Counted from the stretch's first letter, positions 16,259 to 25,110 are shown. The stretch is 38,052 nucleotides of DNA from PKWO01 sp036561005 (GCA_036561005.1 DATBQE010000026.1:1-38052), one strand, 5' to 3'. A program made the numbers and translations. The notes: generated from the sequence alone by a model not told the origin.

Positions 16259-17335
16259 TCACCGCAGGACGTCGACCACCTTGACCTTCACGGTTCGCTC
16301 CGTACCATCGCGACTGACGCGCAATTGCGCAGCATTGCCGATACCGACGCGATCAAGTTCGGCCACGAAAGTTGCCAACGTGTCGATGCGCTTGCCGTTG
16401 ACGCCGACAATGACATCGCCGACTTCTCCGGTGCGCTTGTCCAGCACCTTCAGGCCTGCCTGCTCCGCCGGCGAACCACGCGTCAAACCGACCACCACAA
16501 CGCCCGAAATGCCCGAACGCGCCACCAGCATCGGGTCAGCTGGCACAATGCCGATGCCGGGGCGCGGCGCCCTGCCGGTCGCAATCAATTTCGGTACGAC
16601 CCGGTTGACCATATCCGACGGAATGGCGAAGCCGATACCGGCTGAACTGCCTGAGTCCGAACGGATCGCCGAATTGACACCGACCAGTCGTCCCGCACTG
16701 TCGAGCAATGGCCCGCCGGAATTGCCGGGATTGATCGGCGCGTCGGTCTGAATCACGCCGGCGATTTCGGCATATTCCGACGTCGGCAGACTACGGTCGA
16801 GCGCGCTGACGATGCCCGTGGTGAGTGTGCGCGACAAACCATACGGATTGCCGATGGCATAAACCGATTGGCCTATCTTCAGATCGTGCGACGAGCCTAG
16901 CGGAATGGGGCGCAAGTCCTTCGGCACTTCCTTCAACTGCACGACGGCGAGATCATATTCGGGCGCAATCCCGACCACCTTGGCCGGAATCGGCTTGCCC
17001 GAGTCGAGTTGGACCTGAACGCTGCTGGCATCTTCGACGACGTGATAATTCGTCACGACGTGGCCCTGCGTATCCCATACGAATCCGCTGCCTGCGCCTC
17101 GCGCCGTGCCTATCGTAAAAAAACTCGTGCGCGCCTGTTTTTCAATGAATATGTAAGCCACGGAAGGCGCTGCATTTTCAAACAGTGCGACGACATTGGA
17201 TTCTGCACCGGTCAATGGTGCGCGCGGTGCCACCGTACGCGGCACGACCGCGTCGCCTGCATTGGCTTGCGCAATGCAAGTGCACGCAAGAAGACCGGCA
17301 ATGGTCGCGGTAGTCCACCATGTGCGTCGATTCAT
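16259..17335 (-). CDS. HtrA/DegP-type periplasmic serine protease with one PDZ domain
   Basis: The product is 358 residues. A Sec signal peptide covers about 1-26 (MNRRTWWTTATIAGLLACTC...ANA). The S1C trypsin-like domain (about 45-240) has the full triad: TNYHVV (His98), EYDLAV (Asp128) and PGNSGGPL (Ser206). A single PDZ domain follows (about 255-355: GVVVVGLTRGSPAEQAGLKV...GDVIVGVNGKRI). One PDZ and about 360 residues match the DegS/small HtrA class rather than two-PDZ DegP, but the N-terminus looks cleavable rather than a permanent anchor. The role is protein quality control in the periplasm. The gene diverges from the small exported protein at 17553 and converges with the FHA gene. Confidence 0.92.
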   Translation of the reverse strand: MNRRTWWTTATIAGLLACTCIAQANAGDAVVPRTVAPRAPLTGAESNVVALFENAAPSVAYIFIEKQARTSFFTIGTARGAGSGFVWDTQGHVVTNYHVVEDASSVQVQLDSGKPIPAKVVGIAPEYDLAVVQLKEVPKDLRPIPLGSSHDLKIGQSVYAIGNPYGLSRTLTTGIVSALDRSLPTSEYAEIAGVIQTDAPINPGNSGGPLLDSAGRLVGVNSAIRSDSGSSAGIGFAIPSDMVNRVVPKLIATGRAPRPGIGIVPADPMLVARSGISGVVVVGLTRGSPAEQAGLKVLDKRTGEVGDVIVGVNGKRIDTLATFVAELDRVGIGNAAQLRVSRDGTERTVKVKVVDVLR

Positions 17336-17552
17336 GAGAAATCCATCCTCTTAACAATGAAGCGCAAAAATATACCGCAAGCGCCAAAGACTGTGCAAGC
17401 GTGTTTATTTAGCCGCCAAGCTTTACATCTTGTTACTTACGCACTGTTACGAACGATACAGTTTATGCGTAGCCCTGTGTGGCGATGAATGGGTTAATGA
17501 CGCATGGACAAACCGTTCATTCATCATTACCCCAAATCACAGGAGAACAAAC

Positions 17553-17897
17553 ATGAGCATATCGCAAACCAGCCGCAAAGCCATCGCCCTTATCGGCGCA
17601 ACCGGATTGATTCTAGGCATTGCCGCCAATGCCCAGGCAGACACCACATGGCAAAAAAATCATCCACGCCGCGAGCAGGTGAATGGTCGCCTGGCCAATC
17701 AAAACGCGCGCATCCATAATGAAGTCAAGGAAGGCGATCTGACGAAGGGCCAAGCAGCGCAGTTGCATCACGAAGACCATCAAATTCGGCAAGAGGAACG
17801 CGACATGGCCAGCCAAAATGGTGGGCACATCACAAAATCGGAGCAGCGGACACTCAATCAACAGGAAAATGGAGTCAGCAAACAGATCGGGAAATGA
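17553..17897 (+). CDS. Small conserved exported protein, His/Gln-rich
   Basis: The product is 114 residues. ATG 17553 follows AGGAGA by 7 bases, so the longer frame from 17430 is not used. A signal peptide (MSISQTSRKAIALIGATGLILGIAANAQA) ends near residue 29. The mature part, about 85 residues, begins DTTWQKNHPRREQVNGRLANQ and contains NEVKEGDLTKGQAAQLHHED, ERDMASQNGGHITKSEQRTL and QQENGVSKQIG. I recognise this as a recurrent proteobacterial small periplasmic family, but I know of no assigned function. The charged helical pattern suggests an all-alpha protein. Nothing in the neighbourhood fixes its role. Two dyads follow the stop codon. Confidence 0.82.
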   Translation: MSISQTSRKAIALIGATGLILGIAANAQADTTWQKNHPRREQVNGRLANQNARIHNEVKEGDLTKGQAAQLHHEDHQIRQEERDMASQNGGHITKSEQRTLNQQENGVSKQIGK

Positions 17898-17924
17898 ATT
17901 CCCGGAATGACTGGTTAACCAGTC
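17888..17924. repeat. Two adjacent dyads at the end of the small exported gene
   Basis: CGGGAA/TTCCCG (17888-17893 and 17899-17904) encloses the stop codon TGA in its loop. A second, perfect palindrome GACTGGTTAACCAGTC lies at 17909-17924. Neither is followed by a T tract. They may act as transcription-end or RNA-stabilising structures. Confidence 0.4.
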
Positions 17925-17961
17925 GGAGCGAGAATAACGCCCGGTACGTCAGCCACTCAAA

Positions 17962-18438
17962 TTAATGTAACGCGGGGCCTTGTTCATGCACGACGTACTG
18001 GTCGAAATTGCGCTTAGCCTGGGGGCAAAAATCCGGATTGGACCAATGGGCCGCGGCGGAGCGTTCGAAGCGCGCTTCGATACAGGCGACAATCTGGACA
18101 AAACGCTTGGCCTTGGGTGAACCCTTGGTATATTGCGCTGCGGCCTGCCCTTCCAATTTGGCCAGGGCCGCAGCGGTATCCTGGCCGCACACCTGGGCAG
18201 AACCGATGAACTGTGCGCGCTTGACGATCGTGGCAGCGGCTTTATCGGCGTCGATATCCTTCGATATTTCCTCATCAAGCGCATCGCTTTTCGGACCGGC
18301 GCTGTAGAACAGCGTCGACAAACCTGCGCAGGCCGTTTTGAAGTGGTCATCAATCTCATCTGCCCGGGCGTCAAAAGTCAACATCAGCCAAGGCAGCACC
18401 AGCGCTGACATTGCAATTGCAAAAAGTCGGAACTTCAT
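17962..18438 (-). CDS. Small exported protein of unknown function
   Basis: The product is 158 residues with a clear Sec signal peptide (MKFRLFAIAMSALVLPWLMLTFDARA, cleavage near residue 26). The mature part is about 130 residues, contains four cysteines (TACAGL, AQVCGQ, VACIEARF, DFCPQA) that could form two disulfides, and is otherwise helical and charged. No family is recognised. It converges with the small exported gene at 17553, and about 500 bases separate its start from the porin gene. The start codon at 18438 lacks a strong Shine-Dalgarno, but the signal peptide directly after it supports the choice. Confidence 0.65.
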   Translation of the reverse strand: MKFRLFAIAMSALVLPWLMLTFDARADEIDDHFKTACAGLSTLFYSAGPKSDALDEEISKDIDADKAAATIVKRAQFIGSAQVCGQDTAAALAKLEGQAAAQYTKGSPKAKRFVQIVACIEARFERSAAAHWSNPDFCPQAKRNFDQYVVHEQGPALH

Positions 18439-18940
18439 GTCGTCCCCAATGAACCTATTCGCACGTCGTCACCGTGCGCCATGATGGTTTCTTGAAATAT
18501 GAATTGGATGCCGGTAAGGCGACTTCGGTTAAATTGCCGCAGGTGGATAGCTCAGCCATGCGCCCTTCCCTCATCCTGTATCCCATGCTATCACGAAGCG
18601 AATTTCGCCTTCCCGCCTTGGAAGCATCCAGGGCAGGTTTTCAAATTGTGTTGCAGCTTGCGACGCGCAAATCCGACAATGGCAACGCAAAAACCACTTG
18701 TTAATAAGAATGATTCGCGTTAATATTAACAAATGATAGTAAATCTCATCCAGAGGCGACTTCAGGAAATTGCCGGCTGGAACCTGTTTTGCGCACCGAG
18801 ATTGTCCGCTTGCCACGAATCATGCTCATGCACATGCCCGACTTGCCTATTGGCGCAGTGCCGGATGAATTGAAAAATGGCAGCCGCAACTGTCGTCACC
18901 ACTACCCATCAGCCAACATTGGCAACTTGAAGATCGCATC
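18439..18940. other. Divergent intergenic region with a Fur-box-like site
   Basis: About 500 bases between the divergent 158-aa exported protein and the porin. Short frames have no recognisable content. The AT-rich centre (18680-18760) holds a Fur-like site (listed separately) and is the likely promoter of the porin-flavin cluster, which would then have a leader of up to about 200 bases. Confidence 0.4.
18703..18721. promoter_or_regulatory. Fur-box-like operator
   Basis: AATAAGAATGATTCGCGTT; read on the other strand, its core CGCGAATCATTCTTA matches the 15-base Fur consensus TGATAATCATTATCA at 10 positions. It lies in the AT-rich promoter region of the porin/FMN/ApbE/membrane gene set. Identification is by eye; a weight-matrix score was not computed. 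Confidence 0.55.
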
Positions 18941-20437
18941 ATGAAACAAACTGCCGCATCGCTCGCCGTCAAAACACTATGTATTTCCTTGGCGCTTGTT
19001 TCCGCCCAATCGACCTTTGCCGCCACCCCGACAGCGGAAAACGCGACATTGGTCAAGAAACTCGAACGGCAAAACGAGCTGTTGGAAAAGCAGGTCGAAG
19101 AGATGAAGAAGCAGATGGATGACATTCGTCAGCAGCTCGCCGACATCAAAAAGCAAACGGCCGGCCTGGCAAATGAACAAGCGCAGACAGTGCAGGCGCA
19201 AAATCAGTTGAAGGCTGATATGACGCAAACATCGGATGCCGTCGCGCAAGCATCCCAACAAGTCGCACAACAAACTGCAACGGCGGCGGCGCAGGCCGAA
19301 GCGCGCGACAAGCTCAGCATTTGGGGATACGGCGAAGTGTATTACACGAGCCCCAAGGATAGAGCTGCAACGCAAGCCGATCTGGCACGTGCCGTATTCG
19401 GCATCGGCTACCAGTTCGACGAAAAGACCCGCTTCAATTCCGAATTCGAAGTCGAACATGCGGTTGCATCGGCTTCCGATCCAGGTGAATTCGAGGTCGA
19501 GCAGTTTTATGTGGACCACAAGTTCAGCGACAAGATGGGCATGAAAGCCGGCTTGTTTCTGATCCCGGCAGGTTTTCTCAATGAGAACCACGAGCCGACC
19601 AATTTCTACGGCGTGCAGCGCAATTTCGTTGAAACATTGATCATCCCCAGCACTTGGCGCGAAGGCGGGCTAAGCCTGTATGGCGCGACCGATAACGGCT
19701 TTGAATGGCAGGCCGGGGTCACAACCGGTCTTGACCTTTCGAAATGGACTTATACGCCCAGTGGAGCGCTATACAGCACGGCGCTGGAACTGGAAGACAA
19801 CGGCATTGCGCCCATGCAGGCAACGCACCAGGAACTCGCGCTGGCCAACGCCAGGCACCTGTCCGGTTTCGTGGCGCTCAATTACAGGGGTATTCCTGGC
19901 GTGACCGTCGGCGGCACCTATTTCACCGGTGCCGTCGTGCCGGCGCAGCCCACACTCCCGGATAACGAACGCGTAACACTGTGGGAAACCCATGCGCGCT
20001 ATCAACCGGGAAAGCTCGACCTCGAAGCACTTTATGCGCGCGGCACCATATCCAATACGGGCGAGGCCAATATCCTGTTCCCGGGGACGCCAAACCCGAT
20101 CCCCGCCCGCTTCAACGGCTGGTTTGTGCAAGGCGCCTATAACATCTGGCAAAGCGGGTCATATCGACTGGCACCGTTCGCACGCTACGAACAATACGAC
20201 ATGGGTGCGAGTTATGAGGGCATTGCACCCGGTTTCCAGCCCTACCCGACCGCACCGGTAGCCAACCCTGCGACGCCAGGCAGCTTCATCACGTTTGCGG
20301 TGCCGCACGACAAGGTGGGGACACTCGGTGCAAATTTTTACCTGAATCCCAATGTCGTGTTTAAAGTGGACTACCAAAAATTCCACGACAATTCCGACTT
20401 TTCGCGGTTCGACCTGGGGATGGGTCTACAATTCTAG
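18941..20437 (+). CDS. Outer-membrane porin with N-terminal coiled coil
   Basis: The product is 498 residues. A signal peptide (MKQTAASLAVKTLCISLALVSAQSTFA) is followed by a coiled coil of about 90 residues (LVKKLERQNELLEKQVEEMKKQ..., with AQ-rich continuation) and then a beta-barrel of about 370 residues starting LSIWGYGEVYY. Alternating aromatic strands and the C-terminal GMGLQF, ending in Phe, are hallmarks of an outer-membrane barrel inserted by BamA. It resembles the phosphate-selective-porin-like group. The coiled coil probably spans the periplasm towards the cell wall. The gene precedes an FMN-binding protein by 27 bases and a Fur-like site lies upstream, so it may pass an iron species or a reductant for the downstream redox proteins. 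Substrate unknown. Confidence 0.87.
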   Translation: MKQTAASLAVKTLCISLALVSAQSTFAATPTAENATLVKKLERQNELLEKQVEEMKKQMDDIRQQLADIKKQTAGLANEQAQTVQAQNQLKADMTQTSDAVAQASQQVAQQTATAAAQAEARDKLSIWGYGEVYYTSPKDRAATQADLARAVFGIGYQFDEKTRFNSEFEVEHAVASASDPGEFEVEQFYVDHKFSDKMGMKAGLFLIPAGFLNENHEPTNFYGVQRNFVETLIIPSTWREGGLSLYGATDNGFEWQAGVTTGLDLSKWTYTPSGALYSTALELEDNGIAPMQATHQELALANARHLSGFVALNYRGIPGVTVGGTYFTGAVVPAQPTLPDNERVTLWETHARYQPGKLDLEALYARGTISNTGEANILFPGTPNPIPARFNGWFVQGAYNIWQSGSYRLAPFARYEQYDMGASYEGIAPGFQPYPTAPVANPATPGSFITFAVPHDKVGTLGANFYLNPNVVFKVDYQKFHDNSDFSRFDLGMGLQF

Positions 20438-20464
20438 CTTTGCAAAACCTGGCTGACCTTGTCA

Positions 20465-21037
20465 ATGCGTAATCCATCTTTGCTACCGTCCTACCTTGTT
20501 CCCGCCGCCATCGTGGTGGCGGCGGTTCCTGCCGCTTTTTTCGCGCCAAGCGCGTTTGCGACCGACTACATGACGGACGCCGACGCGCAAAAGCTGATGT
20601 TTCCCGATGCCACATCGTTCGAGATACAAGCCGTCAAGCTAACGCCTGCACAGCAAAAACAGATCGAGTCCAAAAGCGGCACACCCGTCAATGCCGTGTT
20701 CTGGAAAGTCGCGACTGCCAAGGCCGGAAACCGCAATCTCGGATACGTGATCACGGATGCCGTGATCGGCAAATTCCAGCTCATCAATTATGCAGTTTCC
20801 TTCGATATGGACGGACGCATCCGTGACGTGGAAATCCTCTCCTATCGCGAAGCGCATGGCGGTGAAGTACGCTCCAAACCCTGGCGCGCGCAATTCGTCG
20901 GCAAGAGTGCTTCCGCAGCCTTGGCCATCGATAACGACATAGCCAACATCAGCGGTGCCACGATGTCCTGCACGCATTTGAGCGACGGCATACGCCGCCT
21001 GACACAATACGTCCACGCCGTTCTGCTCGGCGGTTGA
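20465..21037 (+). CDS. Exported FMN-binding domain protein (flavinylation substrate)
   Basis: The product is 190 residues from ATG 20465. The N-terminus is a signal peptide or anchor (residues 8-33, ...FAPSAFA). The FMN-binding domain (about 75-185) contains VNAVFWKV, GYVITDAVIGKFQLINYAV, VEILSYREAHGGEV and the ApbE target motif SGATMS at 163-168. In this family FMN is attached to the final Ser/Thr of (S/T)GA(S/T)x(S/T) through a phosphoester bond. Here that would be Ser168, with Thr170 nearby. The gene encoding ApbE follows by 12 bases. It is a probable periplasmic one-electron carrier, as in NqrC/RnfG-type proteins but free-standing. Confidence 0.9.
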   Translation: MRNPSLLPSYLVPAAIVVAAVPAAFFAPSAFATDYMTDADAQKLMFPDATSFEIQAVKLTPAQQKQIESKSGTPVNAVFWKVATAKAGNRNLGYVITDAVIGKFQLINYAVSFDMDGRIRDVEILSYREAHGGEVRSKPWRAQFVGKSASAALAIDNDIANISGATMSCTHLSDGIRRLTQYVHAVLLGG

Positions 21038-21049
21038 GCGGGATTGCCC

Positions 21050-21883
21050 ATGCTGCGCCGGCGCGCCAAACCCCTGCTCGGCACCCTGGTCGAAATCAGT
21101 GTCGACGGGTTTCCTGAAACATCGCAGGCCGACGCCGCAATGAACAGCGCGTTCGCGGAAATTGCCCTGATCCACGATCTCATGAGTTTTCATCGCGTTG
21201 AAAGCGATGTCGGCCGCATGAATGCAAGTGAGACGGGAGATGCCGTCACGGTGGACATGCGAACCGCAACGGTTTTATTGGCGGCTTCGCAGGCTGCGGT
21301 CGAATCGGAGTATGCGTTCGACTGCACGGTGGCTGCCGAACTGGTCGCCAGTGGTTTGCTGCCAAGTCACCCTTCGCTCGCAATAACGCGCGCGGCAAGT
21401 GTCCGACCTGTCTGGGAAATCGATGGGAATTGCTTCGTCAAACTGGCACCATGCCTGATCGACCTGTCTGGCATCGCCAAGGGCTACGCAGTAGACCGCG
21501 CCATTGCCATTCTGCGGCAGCACGGCTGCGGCGATGCTTTGGTCAACGCCGGAGGAGACATGCGTCATTCGGGCAGCGAAGCTGCCATCGTGCACCTGCG
21601 CGCGGCCGGCGACCCCGGCAGTCTTCCGCTGGCACTCAAGCTCTGCGACCGGGCCTTGGCCAGTTCCACGGCGGGCGGCCTCGATGCCGCCGGCGCTGGC
21701 GCACTTTCCGCACTGATCGATGGCGTCTCGCGCCTGCCGATTGCAACCGGCGCCAGTGTCAGCGTGGTCGCGCCCACCTGCATGGAGGCCGACCTGTTGA
21801 CCAAAGTCGTGTTGGCCAGCGAAAATCCGCGCCACCCGATGCTCGCCCGCCACGGCGCGGAGGCGGTCCACTATTACAGATGA
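21050..21883 (+). CDS. apbE: ApbE FAD:protein FMN transferase
   Basis: The product is 277 residues from ATG 21050; a TTG at 21044 is possible. The protein shows LLGTLVEISV, HDLMSFHRVESDVGRMNA, CLIDLSGIAKGYAVDRAI (the conserved SGIAKGYAVD), DALVNAGGDMR, ASSTAGG and the late motif SVVAPTCMEADLLTKVV. This is the core of ApbE enzymes, which use FAD and Mg2+ to attach FMN covalently to Ser/Thr of partner proteins outside the cytoplasm. At 277 residues it is shorter than the usual 300-350, and no lipobox or signal peptide is visible. Either the start has been lost, or the enzyme acts in the cytoplasm before export. The FMN-binding protein directly upstream is the obvious substrate. Confidence 0.9.
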   Translation: MLRRRAKPLLGTLVEISVDGFPETSQADAAMNSAFAEIALIHDLMSFHRVESDVGRMNASETGDAVTVDMRTATVLLAASQAAVESEYAFDCTVAAELVASGLLPSHPSLAITRAASVRPVWEIDGNCFVKLAPCLIDLSGIAKGYAVDRAIAILRQHGCGDALVNAGGDMRHSGSEAAIVHLRAAGDPGSLPLALKLCDRALASSTAGGLDAAGAGALSALIDGVSRLPIATGASVSVVAPTCMEADLLTKVVLASENPRHPMLARHGAEAVHYYR

Positions 21884-21887
21884 GATC

Positions 21888-22379
21888 ATGAAAACACGCG
21901 CACCCCATCTAACAATGTCGTTACGCGTCGGCAAGCTGCGTCGGCGTCTGTTCTACGCACTTGTGTTGACACTGGCAGCGACCGGCGCCTGGTGGCTCGT
22001 CGTACGTGGCGGCAATGGTGTCGATGCCCTGCCCGACCCGATACTCTCGTGGCTCATGAAAATCCATGGTGCGGCGGCCATGCTGACGCTATTTTTATCC
22101 GGCACCTTCCTGCACGGCCATATCCTCAATGCCTGGCATCAGGGCCGCAATCGCAAGGCGGGCGCGCTGGTAGCAGGCGGCATGCTGCTGATCGCCGTGA
22201 GCGGCTACGGTCTTTACTACTTCGATGGAGATCTGTTGCGCGGTACGGCCGAATGGCTGCACTGGGTAGCCGGCTTCGGCCTGCCGGCGCTGCTTTGGTG
22301 GCATATTGCGCGGGGCCGGCGACAAAGGCGCGAGCGCAGGAAAGCCTTGCCCTTCGTGCCCCATACGCCGCCTCGCTGA
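21888..22379 (+). CDS. Four-helix His-rich membrane protein (cytochrome b561/DUF4405-like)
   Basis: The product is 163 residues. A basic N-terminus (GKLRRRLFY) is followed by four predicted helices at about 21-39, 53-75, 92-112 and 123-141. Histidines lie in or at the ends of the helices: IHG (60), HGH (76, 78), WH (84), LHW (125) and WHI (139). This is the arrangement expected for ligating one or two b hemes. It looks like a small cytochrome-b-type quinol or flavin electron-transfer protein. It starts 4 bases after the apbE stop, so it belongs to the porin-FMN-apbE operon and could deliver electrons from the membrane to the flavinylated protein. Heme binding is inferred from His positions only. 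Confidence 0.72.
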   Translation: MKTRAPHLTMSLRVGKLRRRLFYALVLTLAATGAWWLVVRGGNGVDALPDPILSWLMKIHGAAAMLTLFLSGTFLHGHILNAWHQGRNRKAGALVAGGMLLIAVSGYGLYYFDGDLLRGTAEWLHWVAGFGLPALLWWHIARGRRQRRERRKALPFVPHTPPR

Positions 22380-22429
22380 CATCGCCGGCGCGACAAGCAA
22401 ATGCCGCGCCGTAATGAGCTGGCGCCAGG

Positions 22430-24481
22430 TTATTTCAGGTGCTGGTCGAGCCAATCCAGAACCGTATGGTGCCACAAGACGGAATTGGCCGGTTTCAAGA
22501 CCCAGTGATTCTCGTCGGGGAACACCAATAGCTTGCTCTCGATGCCCTGGCGTTGCAAGGCCGTGAATGTGCCAAGGCCCTGGGTGATCGGGATACGGAA
22601 ATCGAGATCGCCCTGGACCACGAGCATCGGCGTCTTCCATTTTGTGACATAGTTGGCCGGATTGAATTGTTCGTGCTTGGCAGGCACGGTGTAATAAGGC
22701 CCGCCGTTTTCCCATTCGTTGAACCAGAGTTCTTCCGTGGAGTAATACATGGAGCGCGTGTCAAACACGCCATCGTGGTTGACGATGCAACGGAAGCCGT
22801 CGGCCCAGTTGCCCTCGATCCAGTTCATCATATAACCGCCGTAGGACGCGCCGAGAGCGCAGGCGCGGCCGCGATCAAGCCACGAATATTTTGCGGTGGC
22901 AGCCGCCAACCCCTTCTGCAGATCTTCCAGCGGTGCGCCTCCCCAATCCTGACTGATGGCGTCGGTGAAGGCCTGGCCGTACCCTGTGGACCCGTGGAAA
23001 TCAATCATGACGACTGCATAGCCGGCGCCCGCATAGGTCTGCGGATTCCAGCGATAACCCCACTCGTTGCCGAAGCTGCCCTGCGGGCCGCCGTGAACCA
23101 GGAAGGCAATCGGGTACTTGCCGCCCGCCTTGGCGTTCCATGGCTTGACGACGTACCCATAGACCGTGTCGCCCTTGGCGCCCGTGAAAGAAAACTGCTC
23201 AGATTCGCCGAAACGCACGTTGGCAAGCATGGCTGCGTTTTGATGGGTCAGTTGCGTCATCTGGCTTGATCCGACCTTGATCTTGTACAGTTGCGCGTCC
23301 GACTGGAGATTCGCTACGGACGCGACGATGGTGTCGCCGCGCACATCGAAGCCGCCCATCCAACCCGGTCCCGTGACTGCCGATACCTTGCCGCTCGCCA
23401 CATCGATTGCGAATAAACGGTGCTGACCGAGGTCGTCCGCACCGGCATAAATCGTCTTGCCATCCGGCGCCCACGCAAAGTCGGCAACGGAACGATCCCA
23501 ACCGTCGGCCAGCGCGCGTTTCTTGCCGGTTGCCACATCCATCAGCACCAGGTGAAACCGGTCGGCCTCGAAGCCCGGCCGATTCATCGCGACGTAGGCC
23601 AGCGTATGGCCATCGGGCGAATAAGCCGGTTTGCCGTCCCAGGCCGGATTATCGGCAGTGAGGTCATGCGGCGCCACGCCACCGCCAGCCGGCACCTGAA
23701 AAACGTCGAAATTGGTCGACCAAGCTTCCGTTTTGCCGGCTACACGCAGGGAGAAGACAATGGTTTGGCCATCCGGGCTGAAGCGGAAATCGTCCTTGTC
23801 GCCGAAAGGCTTGGCAGGCACGTCGCCGTCAAGGGCACCGGAGAGGCTGACAGGATTGCCCGTCAACCGATGACTGGCGTCGAGCGCAGCGGAATACAGG
23901 ACCGAATTGCGACCATCGGCCCAAGTGTCCCAATGGCGGACGAACAGTTTGTCGTAGGTCTTGCCGCTCGCCTTGTCCTTGGCTTTATCGTCCATGCGCT
24001 TTTTGCTGCATGCCAGATCGGGGCAATCGCGAAAAACTTCCAGTCCTACGGCAATGCGGTCGTCATGCGGCGAAATGCGGAAGCTGCCGACATCCAGCGG
24101 CAAGTCGGTCACCATCGCCGCCTCGCCGCCGCTCATGGGCAGGCGCCACACCTGCGAACTGCCCGAGCGTTCGGAAAGAAAATACACTGCGTCGCCGTTG
24201 GCCGACCATTCCGGCTCACTGCTGTTGGCCGCACTATGTGTCAGCGCTTGAGGCTGTGCGTGCGGCGAACGCAAATCGAGCATCCAAAGCTCAGTGTGTC
24301 CGTGATTCTTTTCTATGTCAGTCGCCCTGACGGTATAGACAACGCGGCTGGCATCCGGGGACAGAACGGGGCTGCCCACGCGTTCCATTCGCACCATGTC
24401 TTCAACGGTGAACCCATGCGGCTCAGCCAGCGCATTGCCCGCGGCCAGGACTGCGCCGAGGATCAGCAAACGTGCACTCAT
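22430..24481 (-). CDS. Exported S9 family (prolyl oligopeptidase-type) peptidase
   Basis: The product is 683 residues. A signal peptide (MSARLLILGAVLAAGNALA) ends near residue 19. Residues about 25-410 are a WD/Kelch-like TolB beta-propeller (repeats such as LSPDASRVVYTVRA, FSPDGQTIVFSLR, YSPDGHTLAYVAM, WAPDGKTIYAGA). The alpha/beta-hydrolase domain (420-683) has GASYGGYMMNW (Ser546), GDLDFRIP (Asp627) and DENHW (His659), a complete S9 triad. It is probably a periplasmic dipeptidyl or acylaminoacyl peptidase degrading short peptides. The gene is convergent with the flavin cluster, only 50 bases away, and without a visible terminator between them. Confidence 0.93.
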   Translation of the reverse strand: MSARLLILGAVLAAGNALAEPHGFTVEDMVRMERVGSPVLSPDASRVVYTVRATDIEKNHGHTELWMLDLRSPHAQPQALTHSAANSSEPEWSANGDAVYFLSERSGSSQVWRLPMSGGEAAMVTDLPLDVGSFRISPHDDRIAVGLEVFRDCPDLACSKKRMDDKAKDKASGKTYDKLFVRHWDTWADGRNSVLYSAALDASHRLTGNPVSLSGALDGDVPAKPFGDKDDFRFSPDGQTIVFSLRVAGKTEAWSTNFDVFQVPAGGGVAPHDLTADNPAWDGKPAYSPDGHTLAYVAMNRPGFEADRFHLVLMDVATGKKRALADGWDRSVADFAWAPDGKTIYAGADDLGQHRLFAIDVASGKVSAVTGPGWMGGFDVRGDTIVASVANLQSDAQLYKIKVGSSQMTQLTHQNAAMLANVRFGESEQFSFTGAKGDTVYGYVVKPWNAKAGGKYPIAFLVHGGPQGSFGNEWGYRWNPQTYAGAGYAVVMIDFHGSTGYGQAFTDAISQDWGGAPLEDLQKGLAAATAKYSWLDRGRACALGASYGGYMMNWIEGNWADGFRCIVNHDGVFDTRSMYYSTEELWFNEWENGGPYYTVPAKHEQFNPANYVTKWKTPMLVVQGDLDFRIPITQGLGTFTALQRQGIESKLLVFPDENHWVLKPANSVLWHHTVLDWLDQHLK

Positions 24482-25110
24482 GTTACTTTCTCCGATTTTG
24501 TTTTGTCATGTGTCGACGCCGACAGATTGCAAAGCTTCACATTCTTGATAGGGCCCGTGCAGCCCCTATCCTACGTTGCGCAAAGCACTGGTGGCGTGGT
24601 TCGCAATGGTACAACATATTGCATGGCGGCATTCCACACGGCATGCCTCTGCGCGATGGATCGATACGGTGAAACTACCGTACCGACAATGGTCTGTTGC
24701 CACAGATTATCAATTTCGTAATACAATAAATTGTTTCAAAAATATGTCAGCAAAGAATTTTTATTGCCGAATTGATAATTATGGCGTCCCTAAAAATCGT
24801 AGCGAGCGGGCCAAGGTCGGGCCGAGAAGCGCAGCCGGTGGAGCAGGGAATTCGCGAAGCATGCTTCGCGCCTGTGGAACTATCGACGCTTGCAAGCGTC
24901 GAGCTGTCCGACTGTACGGTGAGCATCGCAGGCCCGAGATTGGACCGCGCAGTAGATTTTTAGAGGTGCCCATTACGCAACCGCCAAGGGGAAGAATTAC
25001 AAATTGGCCGGTGAGCGAATCTGACGTATTGAGAAGCAAAGGCTGCCGCCGGTGATCGTAACCTGCGGTGTCCACCAGCAGCACTATTGCAACACTCCTG
25101 GAAGACCATC
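24482..25110. other. Long intergenic region with palindromes
   Basis: About 630 bases between the S9 peptidase and the small HTH gene. The left part (24482-24780) is AT-rich towards its end and probably carries the peptidase promoter. The middle carries two perfect palindromes (listed separately) within GC-rich DNA. A 63-codon plus-strand frame (24772-24963) spans the palindromes but shows no family features. No RNA family is recognised by eye. Confidence 0.4.
24853..24902. repeat. Pair of perfect palindromes
   Basis: CGCGAAGCATGCTTCGCG (24853-24870) and a 20-base perfect palindrome at 24883-24902 (core CGACGCTTGCAAGCGTCG) lie 12 bases apart. Both can form 9-10-bp stems, with little or no loop unless the centre opens. 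The arrangement resembles a REP/BIME-type element or a structured RNA, but no second copy is seen in this window. Confidence 0.55.

Noticed and set aside
24772..24963. 63-codon frame across the palindromes
   Set aside because: No ribosome-binding site, and its composition follows the palindromes rather than a protein pattern.
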